The notes below the pieces were generated by a model. It saw only the letters and a list, made by a program, of their open reading frames with translations. It made no database searches and had not been told where the DNA came from. This document shows positions 9,700-17,942 of a stretch of 64,000 bases of DNA, one piece after another (position 1 is the stretch's first letter; each line of letters starts with the position of its first letter). The position numbers and the translations under genes were made by a program. Origin of the DNA: Malaciobacter mytili LMG 24559 (GTDB taxonomy: Bacteria; Campylobacterota; Campylobacteria; Campylobacterales; Arcobacteraceae); NCBI RefSeq assembly GCF_003346775.1, contig NZ_CP031219.1:1488001-1552000 (forward strand), in the 5' to 3' direction.

Positions 9700-10664
9700 T
9701 GTTCTTCTCCTTTACTTGTTGCTGCTTTTTTCTTTAAAAAAGTTGGTATATTTCCGAAAGTTGCAGGCCATACACCATTTGGTCTTAAAATCATAGTAAG
9801 TACCATTGCTGCACCAAAAATTAAATATCTTGATTCTTTAAACTCTGTAAATAATTCAGGTAAAACAAACATTACAAAAGTTCCAATAATAACTCCAGGT
9901 AAAGAGGCAGAACCACCAACTAATACAATAGCAAAGAACATAACTGATTGCATAAAGTTAAAAGATTCAGGAGACACAGCTGAATACTGAATAGCAAAAA
10001 CACTTCCAGCAACACCAGCAATTGCAGCACCTAAAGCAAATGCAAAAAGTTTATAATAAGAGATATTTATTCCCATCGATTTTGCAGCAATTTCATCTTT
10101 GTTTATATAATATAAAGCCCTACCATATTTTGAATTATCTAAGTTTCTAATCACAAGTAAAGTTACTAATAATAAACTAAAAGCTATATAATAAATTGCT
10201 GTTTCTGAAAATAACTCATAACCAAAAATTCTTACCACATCAATACCAAAAATTCCATTTGGACCACCTGTTAAACCAAATGGGTCATTTGATAAAACTT
10301 GCTCAAAAATAATATTAAATCCTATTGTTGCAACTAGTAAATAATCCCCTCTTAAGTGAATTATTGGAGCAGCCAATAATATAGAGATAATTACTGGAAT
10401 AATAATTGCAAAAGGAATTGTTTGAATTATTTCTAAACCAAAATGTACATTTAAAATAGCAGTTGTATAAGCCCCTATTCCAAAAAATATTGCATGTCCC
10501 ATATTAAAAATACCAGCACGCCCTAAAATAATATCTTGAGAAAAAGCCACAACTGAAAAAACTAAAAATGTAATACCAATACTTAACCAAGCTGAATCAA
10601 CTAAAAAAGGAAAAATTCCCATTACAGCGATAAAAAGTGTTGCAATAATTGTTGTTTTATTCAT
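9696..10664 (-). CDS. livM: Branched-chain amino acid ABC transporter permease LivM
   Basis: 322 aa with about nine hydrophobic helices. The AGIFNMGHAIFFGIGAYTTAIL and PFGLTGGPNGIFGI blocks and the KDEIAAKSMGIN EAA-like loop are typical of LivM. It is the second channel subunit with LivH; its start overlaps the livH stop by one base and it ends overlapping livG by 4 nt, so the subunits are translationally coupled. Confidence 0.93.
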   Translation of the reverse strand: MNKTTIIATLFIAVMGIFPFLVDSAWLSIGITFLVFSVVAFSQDIILGRAGIFNMGHAIFFGIGAYTTAILNVHFGLEIIQTIPFAIIIPVIISILLAAPIIHLRGDYLLVATIGFNIIFEQVLSNDPFGLTGGPNGIFGIDVVRIFGYELFSETAIYYIAFSLLLVTLLVIRNLDNSKYGRALYYINKDEIAAKSMGINISYYKLFAFALGAAIAGVAGSVFAIQYSAVSPESFNFMQSVMFFAIVLVGGSASLPGVIIGTFVMFVLPELFTEFKESRYLIFGAAMVLTMILRPNGVWPATFGNIPTFLKKKAATSKGEEQ

Positions 10665-11566
10665 TATACTTTCTCCGCTGTTTTTTCACCTAAGATTCCA
10701 GTTGGTCTTAAGATTAAGATTATTATTAATAAAATAAATGTAAATGTTTCTGCCCATTCAGTAGAAATATATCCAGAAATCATTGCATTAAATAATCCTA
10801 GTAATAAACCACCTAGCATTGCCCCTGGTATATTTCCTATACCACCAATAATTGCAGCAATAAAGGCATTTAAACCATATAGCCATCCCATATCAAAAGT
10901 AAGTCCTCTATAATAAATACCAATAAATAGACCACCAATTGCACCTAAAGATGAACCAACAATAAAGATTATCATAATAATTCTATTTACATTAATTCCC
11001 ATTAATTTTGCAGCATCTTGATCAATGGCAGTTGCTCTAATTGCAGTTCCAATTTTTGTTTTATTAATAAAAACATATAAAGCTGCCATTAAAATAGCTG
11101 AAAGAATTAAAATAAGTATTTGAGTAAAAGTTAAAACTACTCCACCTAATTGCCAAGTTGTATTTGGTAATAAATCAGATGGGAATATTTTCATATTTGG
11201 ACCCCAAATTAACATTATTGCATTTTGAATTACAAGTGAAGCTCCAAGTGCTGAAACAACTGCACTTAATCTTGGTGCAGTTCTTAAAGGTCTATATGCT
11301 AGACGCTCAAGAAGAACACCAACAAAAGCAACTACTAAAGCTGTTAATAAAAATATAATAATTACATTAAACAATGAGTTTGCACTAGCCCCAAAGAATT
11401 GAGAAAAAATTGTAAGTCCCACATATGCAGAAAAGGCTACAAGGTCACCGTGTGCGAAGTTAATTAACTTCATCACACCGTAAACCATTGTATATCCTAA
11501 AGCTACCAAGGCATATAGACTTCCAATAGTTAACCCATTAATTAACTGTTGAAGAAAAATATCCAT
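10664..11566 (-). CDS. livH: Branched-chain amino acid ABC transporter permease LivH
   Basis: 300 aa, all-helical membrane protein. The N-terminus LINGLTIGSLYALVALGYTMVYGVMKLINFAHGD is the LivH hallmark, and RATAIDQDAAKLMGIN is the cytoplasmic loop that contacts the ATPases. GGIGNIPGAMLGGLLLGLFNA completes the match. It lies 13 nt after the binding-protein gene and overlaps livM by one base. Confidence 0.94.
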   Translation of the reverse strand: MDIFLQQLINGLTIGSLYALVALGYTMVYGVMKLINFAHGDLVAFSAYVGLTIFSQFFGASANSLFNVIIIFLLTALVVAFVGVLLERLAYRPLRTAPRLSAVVSALGASLVIQNAIMLIWGPNMKIFPSDLLPNTTWQLGGVVLTFTQILILILSAILMAALYVFINKTKIGTAIRATAIDQDAAKLMGINVNRIIMIIFIVGSSLGAIGGLFIGIYYRGLTFDMGWLYGLNAFIAAIIGGIGNIPGAMLGGLLLGLFNAMISGYISTEWAETFTFILLIIILILRPTGILGEKTAEKV

Positions 11567-11579
11567 TCTTTGAAACCTT

Positions 11580-12707
11580 TTATTTTGTAGAAACTACTTT
11601 TTTTGTACCATCATTGTTCATTTCATATACAACAAATTCTGCACCAATTCTTTCACCATCTTCTCTAATTGTAAAAGGTCCTGTAATTCCTGGAAAATCT
11701 TTTAATGTTCTTACATAATCAGCAATTTTTTTAGTATCAAAAGATTTTGTTTGCTCTACTGCATGCATAATTGCTCTTAAACCATCTGCATTTGTAACAG
11801 GCCAAATTGATGGAGGATCAATTTTAAATGTATCTTTATAGGCTTTTAAATATTTTTTAGCCTCTTTATAAGGTAAAATTTCTGGTGTAGGAAAGTTAAT
11901 TAAAATAGTTCCCTTAGCTGAATCACCTGCTAATTTATAGAAATCTGGGTTATCATTTGAATCTCCACCAACAAAATCTGCATTAATTCCCAATTGAAGT
12001 TGTTGAGCTCTTAATAATCCACCATCTGTATAATATCCAGAATAATAAATAACATCTGGATTCATCGCTTTAATTTTTGTTAAAGTAGCTGTAAAGTTTT
12101 GAGTACCTGATTTAATTTTTCCTCTAAAAATTACATTTCCACCAAGTTTTTTAACTGAAGCTTCTGTTGCATCACCTAAACCTTCTGAATATGAAGAATA
12201 GTCAGATAAAACAACAATTCTTTGATATTTTTTTACATTAACAAAATATTCTGCTGTAAAGTCACTTTGAGCTGAGTTTGGAAAAGAGTTTCTAAAGAAA
12301 GTCCAATATTTTTTCTCAATTAAAGAATCACTTGTTCCATCACTTGTTTGTAATACTTTGCTTCTATAATAAGTAGTTTGAGCAGCTTCTGTTGCACCTG
12401 AAGTATAAGAACCAATTACAGCAAAAACACCCTCATTTACAAGTTTTTTTGCACAAACTGCTGCTTTTTGAGCTTTTGCTTCATCATCACAAGTAACAAC
12501 TTCGATTTTTTTACCTAGTAATCCACCTTGTGCATTTTTTTCATCAACTAATAATCTTACAAAGTTATCAATACTTTGTCCTTCGTTTGCATATTTACCT
12601 GTAATTGGTGCTTGAACCCCAACTTTAACTGTATCCGCTAAGATACTTGAACTAGCAATTATTGCACCTAAAGCAACACTACTTGCAAATTTTGTGATTT
12701 TTCTCAT
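11580..12707 (-). CDS. Periplasmic branched-chain amino acid-binding protein (LivJ/LivK type)
   Basis: 375 aa. A cleavable signal peptide (about 1-24, ending SSILA-DTVKVG) is followed by a type I periplasmic binding fold (QAPITGKYANEGQ, GAVIGSYTSGAT-like region, VVLSDYSSYSEGLG). It would deliver leucine/isoleucine/valine or a related amino acid to LivHMGF; exact specificity cannot be read. Its ATG directly abuts the TAA of the upstream 225-aa gene, whose last codons hold the SD AAAGGAGAA, so the transporter appears to be co-transcribed with the ribbon-helix-helix gene pair. Confidence 0.92.
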   Translation of the reverse strand: MRKITKFASSVALGAIIASSSILADTVKVGVQAPITGKYANEGQSIDNFVRLLVDEKNAQGGLLGKKIEVVTCDDEAKAQKAAVCAKKLVNEGVFAVIGSYTSGATEAAQTTYYRSKVLQTSDGTSDSLIEKKYWTFFRNSFPNSAQSDFTAEYFVNVKKYQRIVVLSDYSSYSEGLGDATEASVKKLGGNVIFRGKIKSGTQNFTATLTKIKAMNPDVIYYSGYYTDGGLLRAQQLQLGINADFVGGDSNDNPDFYKLAGDSAKGTILINFPTPEILPYKEAKKYLKAYKDTFKIDPPSIWPVTNADGLRAIMHAVEQTKSFDTKKIADYVRTLKDFPGITGPFTIREDGERIGAEFVVYEMNNDGTKKVVSTK

Positions 12708-13385
12708 TTATTCTCCTTTATTTAAATTAAAAGTTGGTTCTATAATATAACAACCAACTGCCCATTCACCTATATTTGGTATGATATTTATATCTCCTCC
12801 TTTAAATTTAGATTTCAAATTTTCAAATGAATTTACTATTTTATCAAAAGATTCAATAATCTCTTGAATTCTTTGTTCACTTTTTTTTCTAGCACTATTT
12901 GATATATCTAAATAAAAAGCAAAGATACCATAATCTAAAGTTGAATCAGATGGTTTTTCTCTCTCAATCATTTTACACATCTTTTCAATTTCAGATTTAT
13001 ACTCCTCTTTAACATTTCTAACACCATTTTTTATGCTCATAATTACTCTTGAAATAGAATCATTATCACTTTTATGTGGAAATCTCTCATCTAAAGTAAG
13101 ACACAAAGTATCTTGTGTTAAATATTTTTGTTTCATAAAATCTCTAAAGGCATCCCTTGAAGGCAATGAACATCTTAAAATATCTGCAACTGTTGCATCA
13201 ATAAAAAGTTCAGGTGCATTTTCAAGTTTTGCAATTTCTTGAGAAATATGTATTGTTAAAAACTTAGGTGGCGCATAAGATAAATATAGTTCATCCGCAG
13301 TCCAAAAAGTAAAGTTATTTTTTGCAGTTATAATACCTTTAATAACAGAGTTTACAATCTCTTCTTGAGTAGGAAAGTTAGTCAT
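12708..13385 (-). CDS. Unknown 225-aa protein between RHH regulator and livJ/K
   Basis: Not recognised. 225 aa, soluble, no signal or membrane helix; the middle and C-terminal parts are strongly helical (SEIEKMCKMIEREK, RIQEIIESFDKIVNSFENLKSKF), suggesting a coiled coil. ATG overlaps the stop of the RHH gene by 8 nt and has a strong SD (GGAGGAG). The C-terminal codons supply the SD for the binding-protein gene. Gene order RHH-unknown resembles a toxin-antitoxin pair, but no nuclease or kinase motif is visible, and the tight link to livJ suggests a role in controlling or sensing for the transporter. Function open. Confidence 0.75.
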   Translation of the reverse strand: MTNFPTQEEIVNSVIKGIITAKNNFTFWTADELYLSYAPPKFLTIHISQEIAKLENAPELFIDATVADILRCSLPSRDAFRDFMKQKYLTQDTLCLTLDERFPHKSDNDSISRVIMSIKNGVRNVKEEYKSEIEKMCKMIEREKPSDSTLDYGIFAFYLDISNSARKKSEQRIQEIIESFDKIVNSFENLKSKFKGGDINIIPNIGEWAVGCYIIEPTFNLNKGE

Positions 13386-13617
13386 CTTCTCCTCCTACAT
13401 AATTTTCATCAACTTCTTCTAGAATTCCACTTTCATACAAAATATCTTCAATAAGTCTATTTTTTGAAATATTTAATTCAGTACAAAGAGTTAATAAAGC
13501 GTTGTCTAATCTCTTATCTATTTTAATAGTAAGTTGTGAAATTTCTTTCTTACTATTATTAAGATGTTTTTCTATAACATTACTAATAATTTTTCTTTTA
13601 TTTCTGTGTTTTGCCAT
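13378..13617 (-). CDS. Small ribbon-helix-helix (CopG/Arc-like) DNA-binding protein
   Basis: 79 aa. The basic N-terminus (MAKHRNKRKIISNVIEKHL) precedes a beta strand plus two helices of the RHH type (ISQLTIKIDKRLDNALLTLCTELNISKNRLIEDILYES). The tail is acidic. Such proteins dimerise and bind tandem short palindromes; exactly such a pair (TAGTACTA twice, 12 bp apart) lies just upstream in the promoter. First gene of the apparent operon leading into livJHMGF. Probable autorepressor; antitoxin role is an alternative. Confidence 0.8.
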   Translation of the reverse strand: MAKHRNKRKIISNVIEKHLNNSKKEISQLTIKIDKRLDNALLTLCTELNISKNRLIEDILYESGILEEVDENYVGGEDD

Positions 13618-13641
13618 GATTTATCTCTAATTATAATTTAG

Positions 13642-13661
13642 TAGTACTAAAGGTAGTACTA
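13642..13661. promoter_or_regulatory. Tandem TAGTACTA palindromes: probable operator of the RHH protein
   Basis: Two identical perfect 8-bp palindromes, TAGTACTA at 13642-13649 and 13654-13661, have centres 12 bp apart. They lie 25-44 bp upstream of the RHH start codon, immediately upstream of a minus-strand TATAAT (about 13630-13636). This is the geometry expected for two RHH dimers bound side by side over a promoter. Confidence 0.7.
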
Positions 13662-13775
13662 AAAATCTAATAATCATTATTTCACAGCAAAACTTAACTC
13701 AAACTTAATTTTTTTGAAATTATTGTGTAATTTTTAATCAATTCTTAATAATTTTAATTAAATGCTACGCTATTG

Positions 13776-14666
13776 CTACGCTTTGGCATTTTTCTGGCTT
13801 TTTTGTTGAATTAAAAGTCCAAAAATTATCATCCCTAATCCAAATAAAGTTGAAATATAAATTTTTTCTCCTAATATAAAATATATAAAAAGTAAAGATA
13901 AAAATGGCGAAATAAATATTAAATTTGCAATTTTTGAAGTACTAGTTGTAACTTGCATAGCTTTTAACCAAAATAAAAATGTTATACCCATCTCAAACAA
14001 TCCCACATAACTTGCAGAAAGAAGTGCTTTTAAAGAAGGAATTTGTAAATCTTGAGTAATTAATATATAAATTGTAATCATTGGCATTGCTATTAAAAAG
14101 TTTGAAAAAAGACAAACTACTGCATCAGCTTTTGTTTTTGTATTAAATATCCAATATAAAGCCCATAAAAGTGTACTAAAAAGTGCAAATCCAACACCCA
14201 TCAAATTGGAAAAGTTTAAAGAAAAAGGCTCACCTTTTGTTGAGATAATCAATACTCCAAAATAACAAATTATTCCAGCAACAATATCAGCTAATGTTAA
14301 TTTTTGTTTTAAAAAAGGAACAGCTAAAAAAGCAAGCATTAAAGCCCAAGTATAATTTATAGCTTGTGCTTCTTGAGCTGGTAATAAATTATAAGCTTCA
14401 AAAAGTACCAAATAGTATAAAAAAGGATTTAGACTACCTAAAATAAAAACTAGCCTAAAACTCTTTTTTATATGATTTCTTACATCATTTAGTTTTTTTT
14501 GATATAGTACAACTATAAATAATGCAATACAAGATATAGCTGAAGAATAAAAAACCAATAAGGCAGGAGTTAAATACTGTAAAGATATTTTAAAGGCAGT
14601 TGCAACAGTGGACCATAAAAAAATTGCAATTAAAGCATATTTATAAGCTTCCTTATTTGTGTCTAT
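13776..14666 (-). CDS. EamA-family (DMT) exporter, apparent AUA start codon
   Basis: About 296 aa with ten hydrophobic helices in two EamA repeats. The first canonical start is TTG at 14558, but that would delete helix 1. The frame is open upstream and reads DTNKEAYKYALIAIFLWSTV and onward, a good first EamA helix. A clear SD (AAAGGA, 14673-14678) sits 6 nt before ATA at 14666; no ATG, GTG or TTG lies between. I therefore place the start at the ATA, with a point mutation or sequencing error as alternatives. The substrate of this drug/metabolite transporter is unknown. Stop TAG lies in a GC-richer repeat (GCTACGC twice) that may form a weak terminator. Confidence 0.8.
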   Translation of the reverse strand: MDTNKEAYKYALIAIFLWSTVATAFKISLQYLTPALLVFYSSAISCIALFIVVLYQKKLNDVRNHIKKSFRLVFILGSLNPFLYYLVLFEAYNLLPAQEAQAINYTWALMLAFLAVPFLKQKLTLADIVAGIICYFGVLIISTKGEPFSLNFSNLMGVGFALFSTLLWALYWIFNTKTKADAVVCLFSNFLIAMPMITIYILITQDLQIPSLKALLSASYVGLFEMGITFLFWLKAMQVTTSTSKIANLIFISPFLSLLFIYFILGEKIYISTLFGLGMIIFGLLIQQKSQKNAKA

Positions 14667-14782
14667 AATATGTCCTTTATGTAAGATTATTAGTTATTTT
14701 TAGTGAAAATTATTTTCATTAAGATTAGTTTAACTCTATTTATCTAATAATTTTATAAAGATTAATAGTATTAGGGAAATAT

Positions 14783-15526
14783 ATGAATAAATATAAACTA
14801 TTACAAAAAGAAGCAAATGGTTTAAATATCCTATTTACAGAAGATGATGATGATTTAAGACAACAAACGGAAAAGATTTTTAAAACTCTTTTCAATGAAG
14901 TTGTTATTGCTTCAAATGGAAAAGAAGGCTTAGAAGAGTATCTAAACTTTTACGAAAAAAATAATAAATATTTTGATATTGTAATTACTGATATTAAAAT
15001 GCCTATTAAAAATGGTATAGAATTAACTAAAGATATTCTAAAAATAAATAAAACTCAAAATGTAATCGTAATTTCTGCATATGAGGATTCTAAATATTTA
15101 ATTGAACTTATTAATCTTGGTATAAATAACTTTGTACAAAAGCCATTAATAATTGATCAATTAGTTGATCCTTTATTAGCTATATGTAGAAAAATTAATG
15201 ATTCAAAAGATATTGCAGAGATTATTTATCTTGCAGAAAATTTCTCATGGTGTAAAAAGCAAAAGATTTTAAGACATTTTGGTAAAGAAGTAAAACTTTC
15301 ATCTAGTGAAACAATTTTATTAAGTCTTCTTATTTCAAATCCATATATCACATTTTCAAATGAAGATATTTATAATACAATATATAGTGATAAATTTGAT
15401 AAAGAATTAAGTATTGATTCTATTAAATCTTTAATAAAAAGAATTAGAAAAAAAATACCTGATGATTTAATTAAAAATATTTATGGCGAAGGATATAGAG
15501 TTAATAAAGAACTCTTTATAGACTAA
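14783..15526 (+). CDS. OmpR-like response regulator
   Basis: 247 aa. N-terminal receiver domain with acidic pocket (FTEDDDD, 19-24), phosphoacceptor Asp70 in VITDIKMP, switch Ser in VISAY and the conserved Lys in FVQKPL. The C-terminal part (about 165-245) resembles a winged helix (LSSSETILLSLLISNP, IKSLIKRIRKKI, IKNIYGEGYRVN). It would bind DNA upon phosphorylation. No histidine kinase adjoins it, so its partner is elsewhere. The downstream gap holds a 30-bp perfect palindrome. Confidence 0.88.
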   Translation: MNKYKLLQKEANGLNILFTEDDDDLRQQTEKIFKTLFNEVVIASNGKEGLEEYLNFYEKNNKYFDIVITDIKMPIKNGIELTKDILKINKTQNVIVISAYEDSKYLIELINLGINNFVQKPLIIDQLVDPLLAICRKINDSKDIAEIIYLAENFSWCKKQKILRHFGKEVKLSSSETILLSLLISNPYITFSNEDIYNTIYSDKFDKELSIDSIKSLIKRIRKKIPDDLIKNIYGEGYRVNKELFID

Positions 15527-15534
15527 TAATAGAC

Positions 15535-15564
15535 CTTTAAGTGTTATACGTATAACACTTAAAG
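15535..15564. repeat. 30-bp perfect palindrome
   Basis: The half-site CTTTAAGTGTTATAC (15535-15549) is followed with no spacer by its exact reverse complement (15550-15564). As RNA it would be a 13-bp stem with a 4-nt loop; as DNA it is a perfect dyad. It lies 9 nt after the response-regulator stop and lacks a clear T-tract, so either a terminator or a protein-binding site is possible. Confidence 0.8.
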
Positions 15565-15662
15565 AACATTAAAATATTGACATTTTTATTTTTATATACT
15601 TCATTTCGTTTTAATGAAATTACATTAAACTTCTCATTTTATCCTAGATTAAAAAACAACTG

Positions 15663-15668
15663 TTATAA
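15663..15668 (+). promoter_or_regulatory. -10 element TATAAT of the 105-aa HTH-like gene
   Basis: TGTTATAATTCCG contains a perfect TATAAT. It lies about 35 bp before GTG at 15703, which argues that the longer reading frame beginning at 15577 starts upstream of the transcript and is not used. Confidence 0.5.
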
Positions 15669-15702
15669 TTCCGTCCCCCAAATAAAAGATAAAGGTTTTA
15701 AA

Positions 15703-16020
15703 GTGAGAATAACACTCTCTCACAAAGAGTTACATGAATTACAGAAGCTTTGTTTGGAAAATGGAAAACAAGAACTTTTTAATAGATTGTCCCATGAAGA
15801 ACATAAATCTATAAAAAGTAGAACTATTAAAAAAACAAAAGCTACACAAAAAGCTACAAAAGTAAGACAAGATATTGCTAGAAAAAAGATTGAAAGTACT
15901 GTTAATATGATGAGACTTTTTAATCAAAAAATTACAGTTTATAGTGTAGCAAAAGAAGCACAAGTTAGTTATAATACTGCTAATAAATATAAAGAATACA
16001 TCTTACAAAATGCTCATTAA
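15703..16020 (+). CDS. Small basic protein with HTH-like C-terminus, 105 aa
   Basis: The open frame begins at 15577, but the first 42 codons precede a TATAAT promoter element; GTG at 15703 has SD AAAGG (15691-15695) and is preferred. The product is very lysine-rich in the middle (KSRTIKKTKATQKATKVRQDIARKK). It ends with a segment like a helix-turn-helix (NQKITVYSVAKEAQVSYNTA), as in transposase-like or KorB-like DNA-binding modules. Probably a small DNA-binding protein; target unknown. It converges on sorB with a shared palindromic terminator. Confidence 0.65.
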   Translation: MRITLSHKELHELQKLCLENGKQELFNRLSHEEHKSIKSRTIKKTKATQKATKVRQDIARKKIESTVNMMRLFNQKITVYSVAKEAQVSYNTANKYKEYILQNAH

Positions 16021-16044
16021 ACAAAAGTAGAATTCTACTTTTGT
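16021..16044. terminator. Bidirectional palindromic terminator
   Basis: ACAAAAGTAGAA followed directly by its exact reverse complement TTCTACTTTTGT gives a perfect 24-bp dyad between two convergent stop codons, with CTAATTTTTAATTT after it on the plus strand. Confidence 0.8.
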
Positions 16045-16051
16045 CTAATTT

Positions 16052-16393
16052 TTAATTTGGTAAATCTTTAGCTTTTAAATTTGGTCTTCTAGAAGCTTTT
16101 CCAGCAGGATAATTTGCCTCTAAATAATCCAAAATTGTTTTTTCAGTTGCAGCATCAAATTCCCAAAGTCCTTGAGTTTTTTGCATCCATCTAATCATTG
16201 CAAGCCAAGTATCTCTATTTCCTTTTTGAAATGTAATAAACTTTGCACTATGGCATACAGTACAATTTGCTTTTACAATTTCAACTCCTTTATCTATAAT
16301 AAGCCCTGATTGTTTATCTATCTCTTTTGCACTTAAAAAATTTATAGATAATGCAATAGTTCCTATTAAAGCGATTTTTTTTAAAGTTTTCAT
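16052..16393 (-). CDS. sorB: Sulfite:cytochrome c oxidoreductase haem subunit (SorB-like)
   Basis: 113 aa. Signal peptide (about 1-22, cleaved near LSA-KE) and a single c-type haem site C44-T-V-C47-H48, with candidate distal ligand methionine in AMIRWMQ. Size and position 9 nt downstream of the molybdopterin subunit match SorB of periplasmic sulfite dehydrogenases, which takes electrons from the Mo centre and passes them to the cytochrome c pool. Ends LKAKDLPN. Confidence 0.85.
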   Translation of the reverse strand: MKTLKKIALIGTIALSINFLSAKEIDKQSGLIIDKGVEIVKANCTVCHSAKFITFQKGNRDTWLAMIRWMQKTQGLWEFDAATEKTILDYLEANYPAGKASRRPNLKAKDLPN

Positions 16394-16402
16394 AGGATTT
16401 CC

Positions 16403-17725
16403 TTATACAACTTGTACAGCAATTCTATGACAAGCATTATTTAAATATCCTCTTGGATTCCATCCTGGTAAAATTACAGGCTGACTTTTACCACTACTAT
16501 CTGTTGCTTTAGCCCAAACTTCATAATAACCTTTTTTAGGAAATTTTACACTTGCTTCCCAAGTTTGCCAAGCAAGTCTATTTAAAGGTTTATCAAGTTT
16601 TTTTGCTTTTTGCCATGTTGCTCCAAAATCAATTGATACTTCCATATCTACAACTTCTAAATCTCCTGCCCAAGCTTTACCATTAAATTTAAATTTTTTA
16701 TCTAAATTATGTGTAATACCTGATTTTGGAAAAGTAATTAGTGATTTTACAGGCATAGATTCAATTATACACATATTTTCATTTGCTACTTTTGTACCAG
16801 GAGCAACAGGTTCACAAGGAACTCTATATGACTGACCTGTCATTTTTGCTCCATCATGCTCTTTATCTCTAATAACTATCTTTTTAAGCCATTTACCTGA
16901 AACTGAAGCTGGCCATCCACCCATAACCAATCTTAAAGGGTATCCATTATATAAAGGTATATCTTCACCTTCATATGCCCAAGCAATAAGACTTTGTTCT
17001 TCCAAAGCCTTACTCATAGGTACACCTCTACTTATAGTTACTTTATCTGGATTTCCACTTAAATGAGTATCTGCACCATAATATCCAATATAAACTGCAT
17101 CTTTTTTAATACCACAATACTCTAGTACATCTTTTAATCTAACACCTGTCCATCTTCCACAAGCTACTGCTCCTGTACTCCATTGATTTCCTTTTGCAGG
17201 TGGATTATACTCACTTCTTCCATTACCTCCACACTCTAATTGAAGTGCATATGTATAATGCTTAAACTTCTTTTTTAGTTCACCAATAGTAAATTTTGTA
17301 GGATTTTTACAAGATTCACCACTAATTTCTAAAGTCCAAGTATTAACATCAATATCTTCCATTTTAGGAGGTATTCCATTATTTCTTACAAACATATATT
17401 TAGCAGGAGTAAACTCATCATTTAATAAATGAGGAGGAGTCTCTGCATTTACTGGTCTATCATTTAAATATATAAGTCCACTTTTACCTGGAAGTTTAAA
17501 AGGTTGGTCACTATTTGCAAGTGCTGCTGGGATTAAACCTGAGGGCATCTTATCTGCAAATGGTATATTTGAACCAATTACTGCTGCCATAGCCATTAAT
17601 GAACTTTTCTTTAAAAAACCTCTTCTTGAACTATCTGTCTCTCTACCAAATAACTCTAAATCAGCTTTTTCAGGATCATTAAAATAAGCTTCATGAATTC
17701 CAATCTCGTTATCTTGTTTAGCCAT
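16403..17725 (-). CDS. sorA: Molybdopterin sulfite oxidase/dehydrogenase catalytic subunit (SorA-like)
   Basis: 440 aa. A twin-arginine signal (SSRRGFLKKSSLMAMAAVIG, about 32-51) precedes an oxidoreductase molybdopterin domain with the Mo-ligating Cys in LQLECGGNGR. The C-terminal Mo-co dimerisation domain contains DMEVSIDFGATWQKAK and WEVWAKA-like segments. It would oxidise sulfite to sulfate in the periplasm after folded export by Tat. It forms an operon with sorB and faces moeA, whose product makes its cofactor. SoxC-type enzymes are relatives, but the single-haem partner favours SorAB. Confidence 0.9.
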   Translation of the reverse strand: MAKQDNEIGIHEAYFNDPEKADLELFGRETDSSRRGFLKKSSLMAMAAVIGSNIPFADKMPSGLIPAALANSDQPFKLPGKSGLIYLNDRPVNAETPPHLLNDEFTPAKYMFVRNNGIPPKMEDIDVNTWTLEISGESCKNPTKFTIGELKKKFKHYTYALQLECGGNGRSEYNPPAKGNQWSTGAVACGRWTGVRLKDVLEYCGIKKDAVYIGYYGADTHLSGNPDKVTISRGVPMSKALEEQSLIAWAYEGEDIPLYNGYPLRLVMGGWPASVSGKWLKKIVIRDKEHDGAKMTGQSYRVPCEPVAPGTKVANENMCIIESMPVKSLITFPKSGITHNLDKKFKFNGKAWAGDLEVVDMEVSIDFGATWQKAKKLDKPLNRLAWQTWEASVKFPKKGYYEVWAKATDSSGKSQPVILPGWNPRGYLNNACHRIAVQVV

Positions 17726-17785
17726 CTTTTCATCCTTAATTTAGGTTTCTTTATATAAATAAAGTGAAACAATTATTACACTTTT

Positions 17786-17801
17786 CTTGATTTATGTCAA
17801 G
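17786..17801. promoter_or_regulatory. FNR/CRP-type palindrome between sorA and moeA
   Basis: CTTGA-N6-TCAAG (17786-17790 and 17797-17801) is a perfect dyad resembling the TTGA-N6-TCAA sites of the CRP/FNR superfamily. It lies in the 217-bp divergent region, about 60 bp from the sorA start and 140 bp from moeA. The rest of that region is AT-rich with a second, weaker dyad (AAGTG...CACTT at 17762-17782). Confidence 0.5.
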
Positions 17802-17942
17802 ATTATGTTATTAGTTTAAAAGAAAAAATCTTTTTTATTTACTTATTACTCATATTCATTAAATTAGTAAAAAAAACTCTATTTAAAGTATATATTTGTT
17901 AAGTTTTTGCTAAGATTTTGCATTAATATTGGAGTATTTATT

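Noticed and set aside
13760-13790. Short repeats GCTACGC as a mobile-element end
   Set aside because: Only two 7-bp copies at the end of the EamA gene; fits a weak terminator better.
15577-15702. Longer N-terminus of the 105-aa HTH-like protein
   Set aside because: It lies upstream of a TATAAT and reads as low-complexity hydrophobic sequence; the GTG at 15703 has the better SD.
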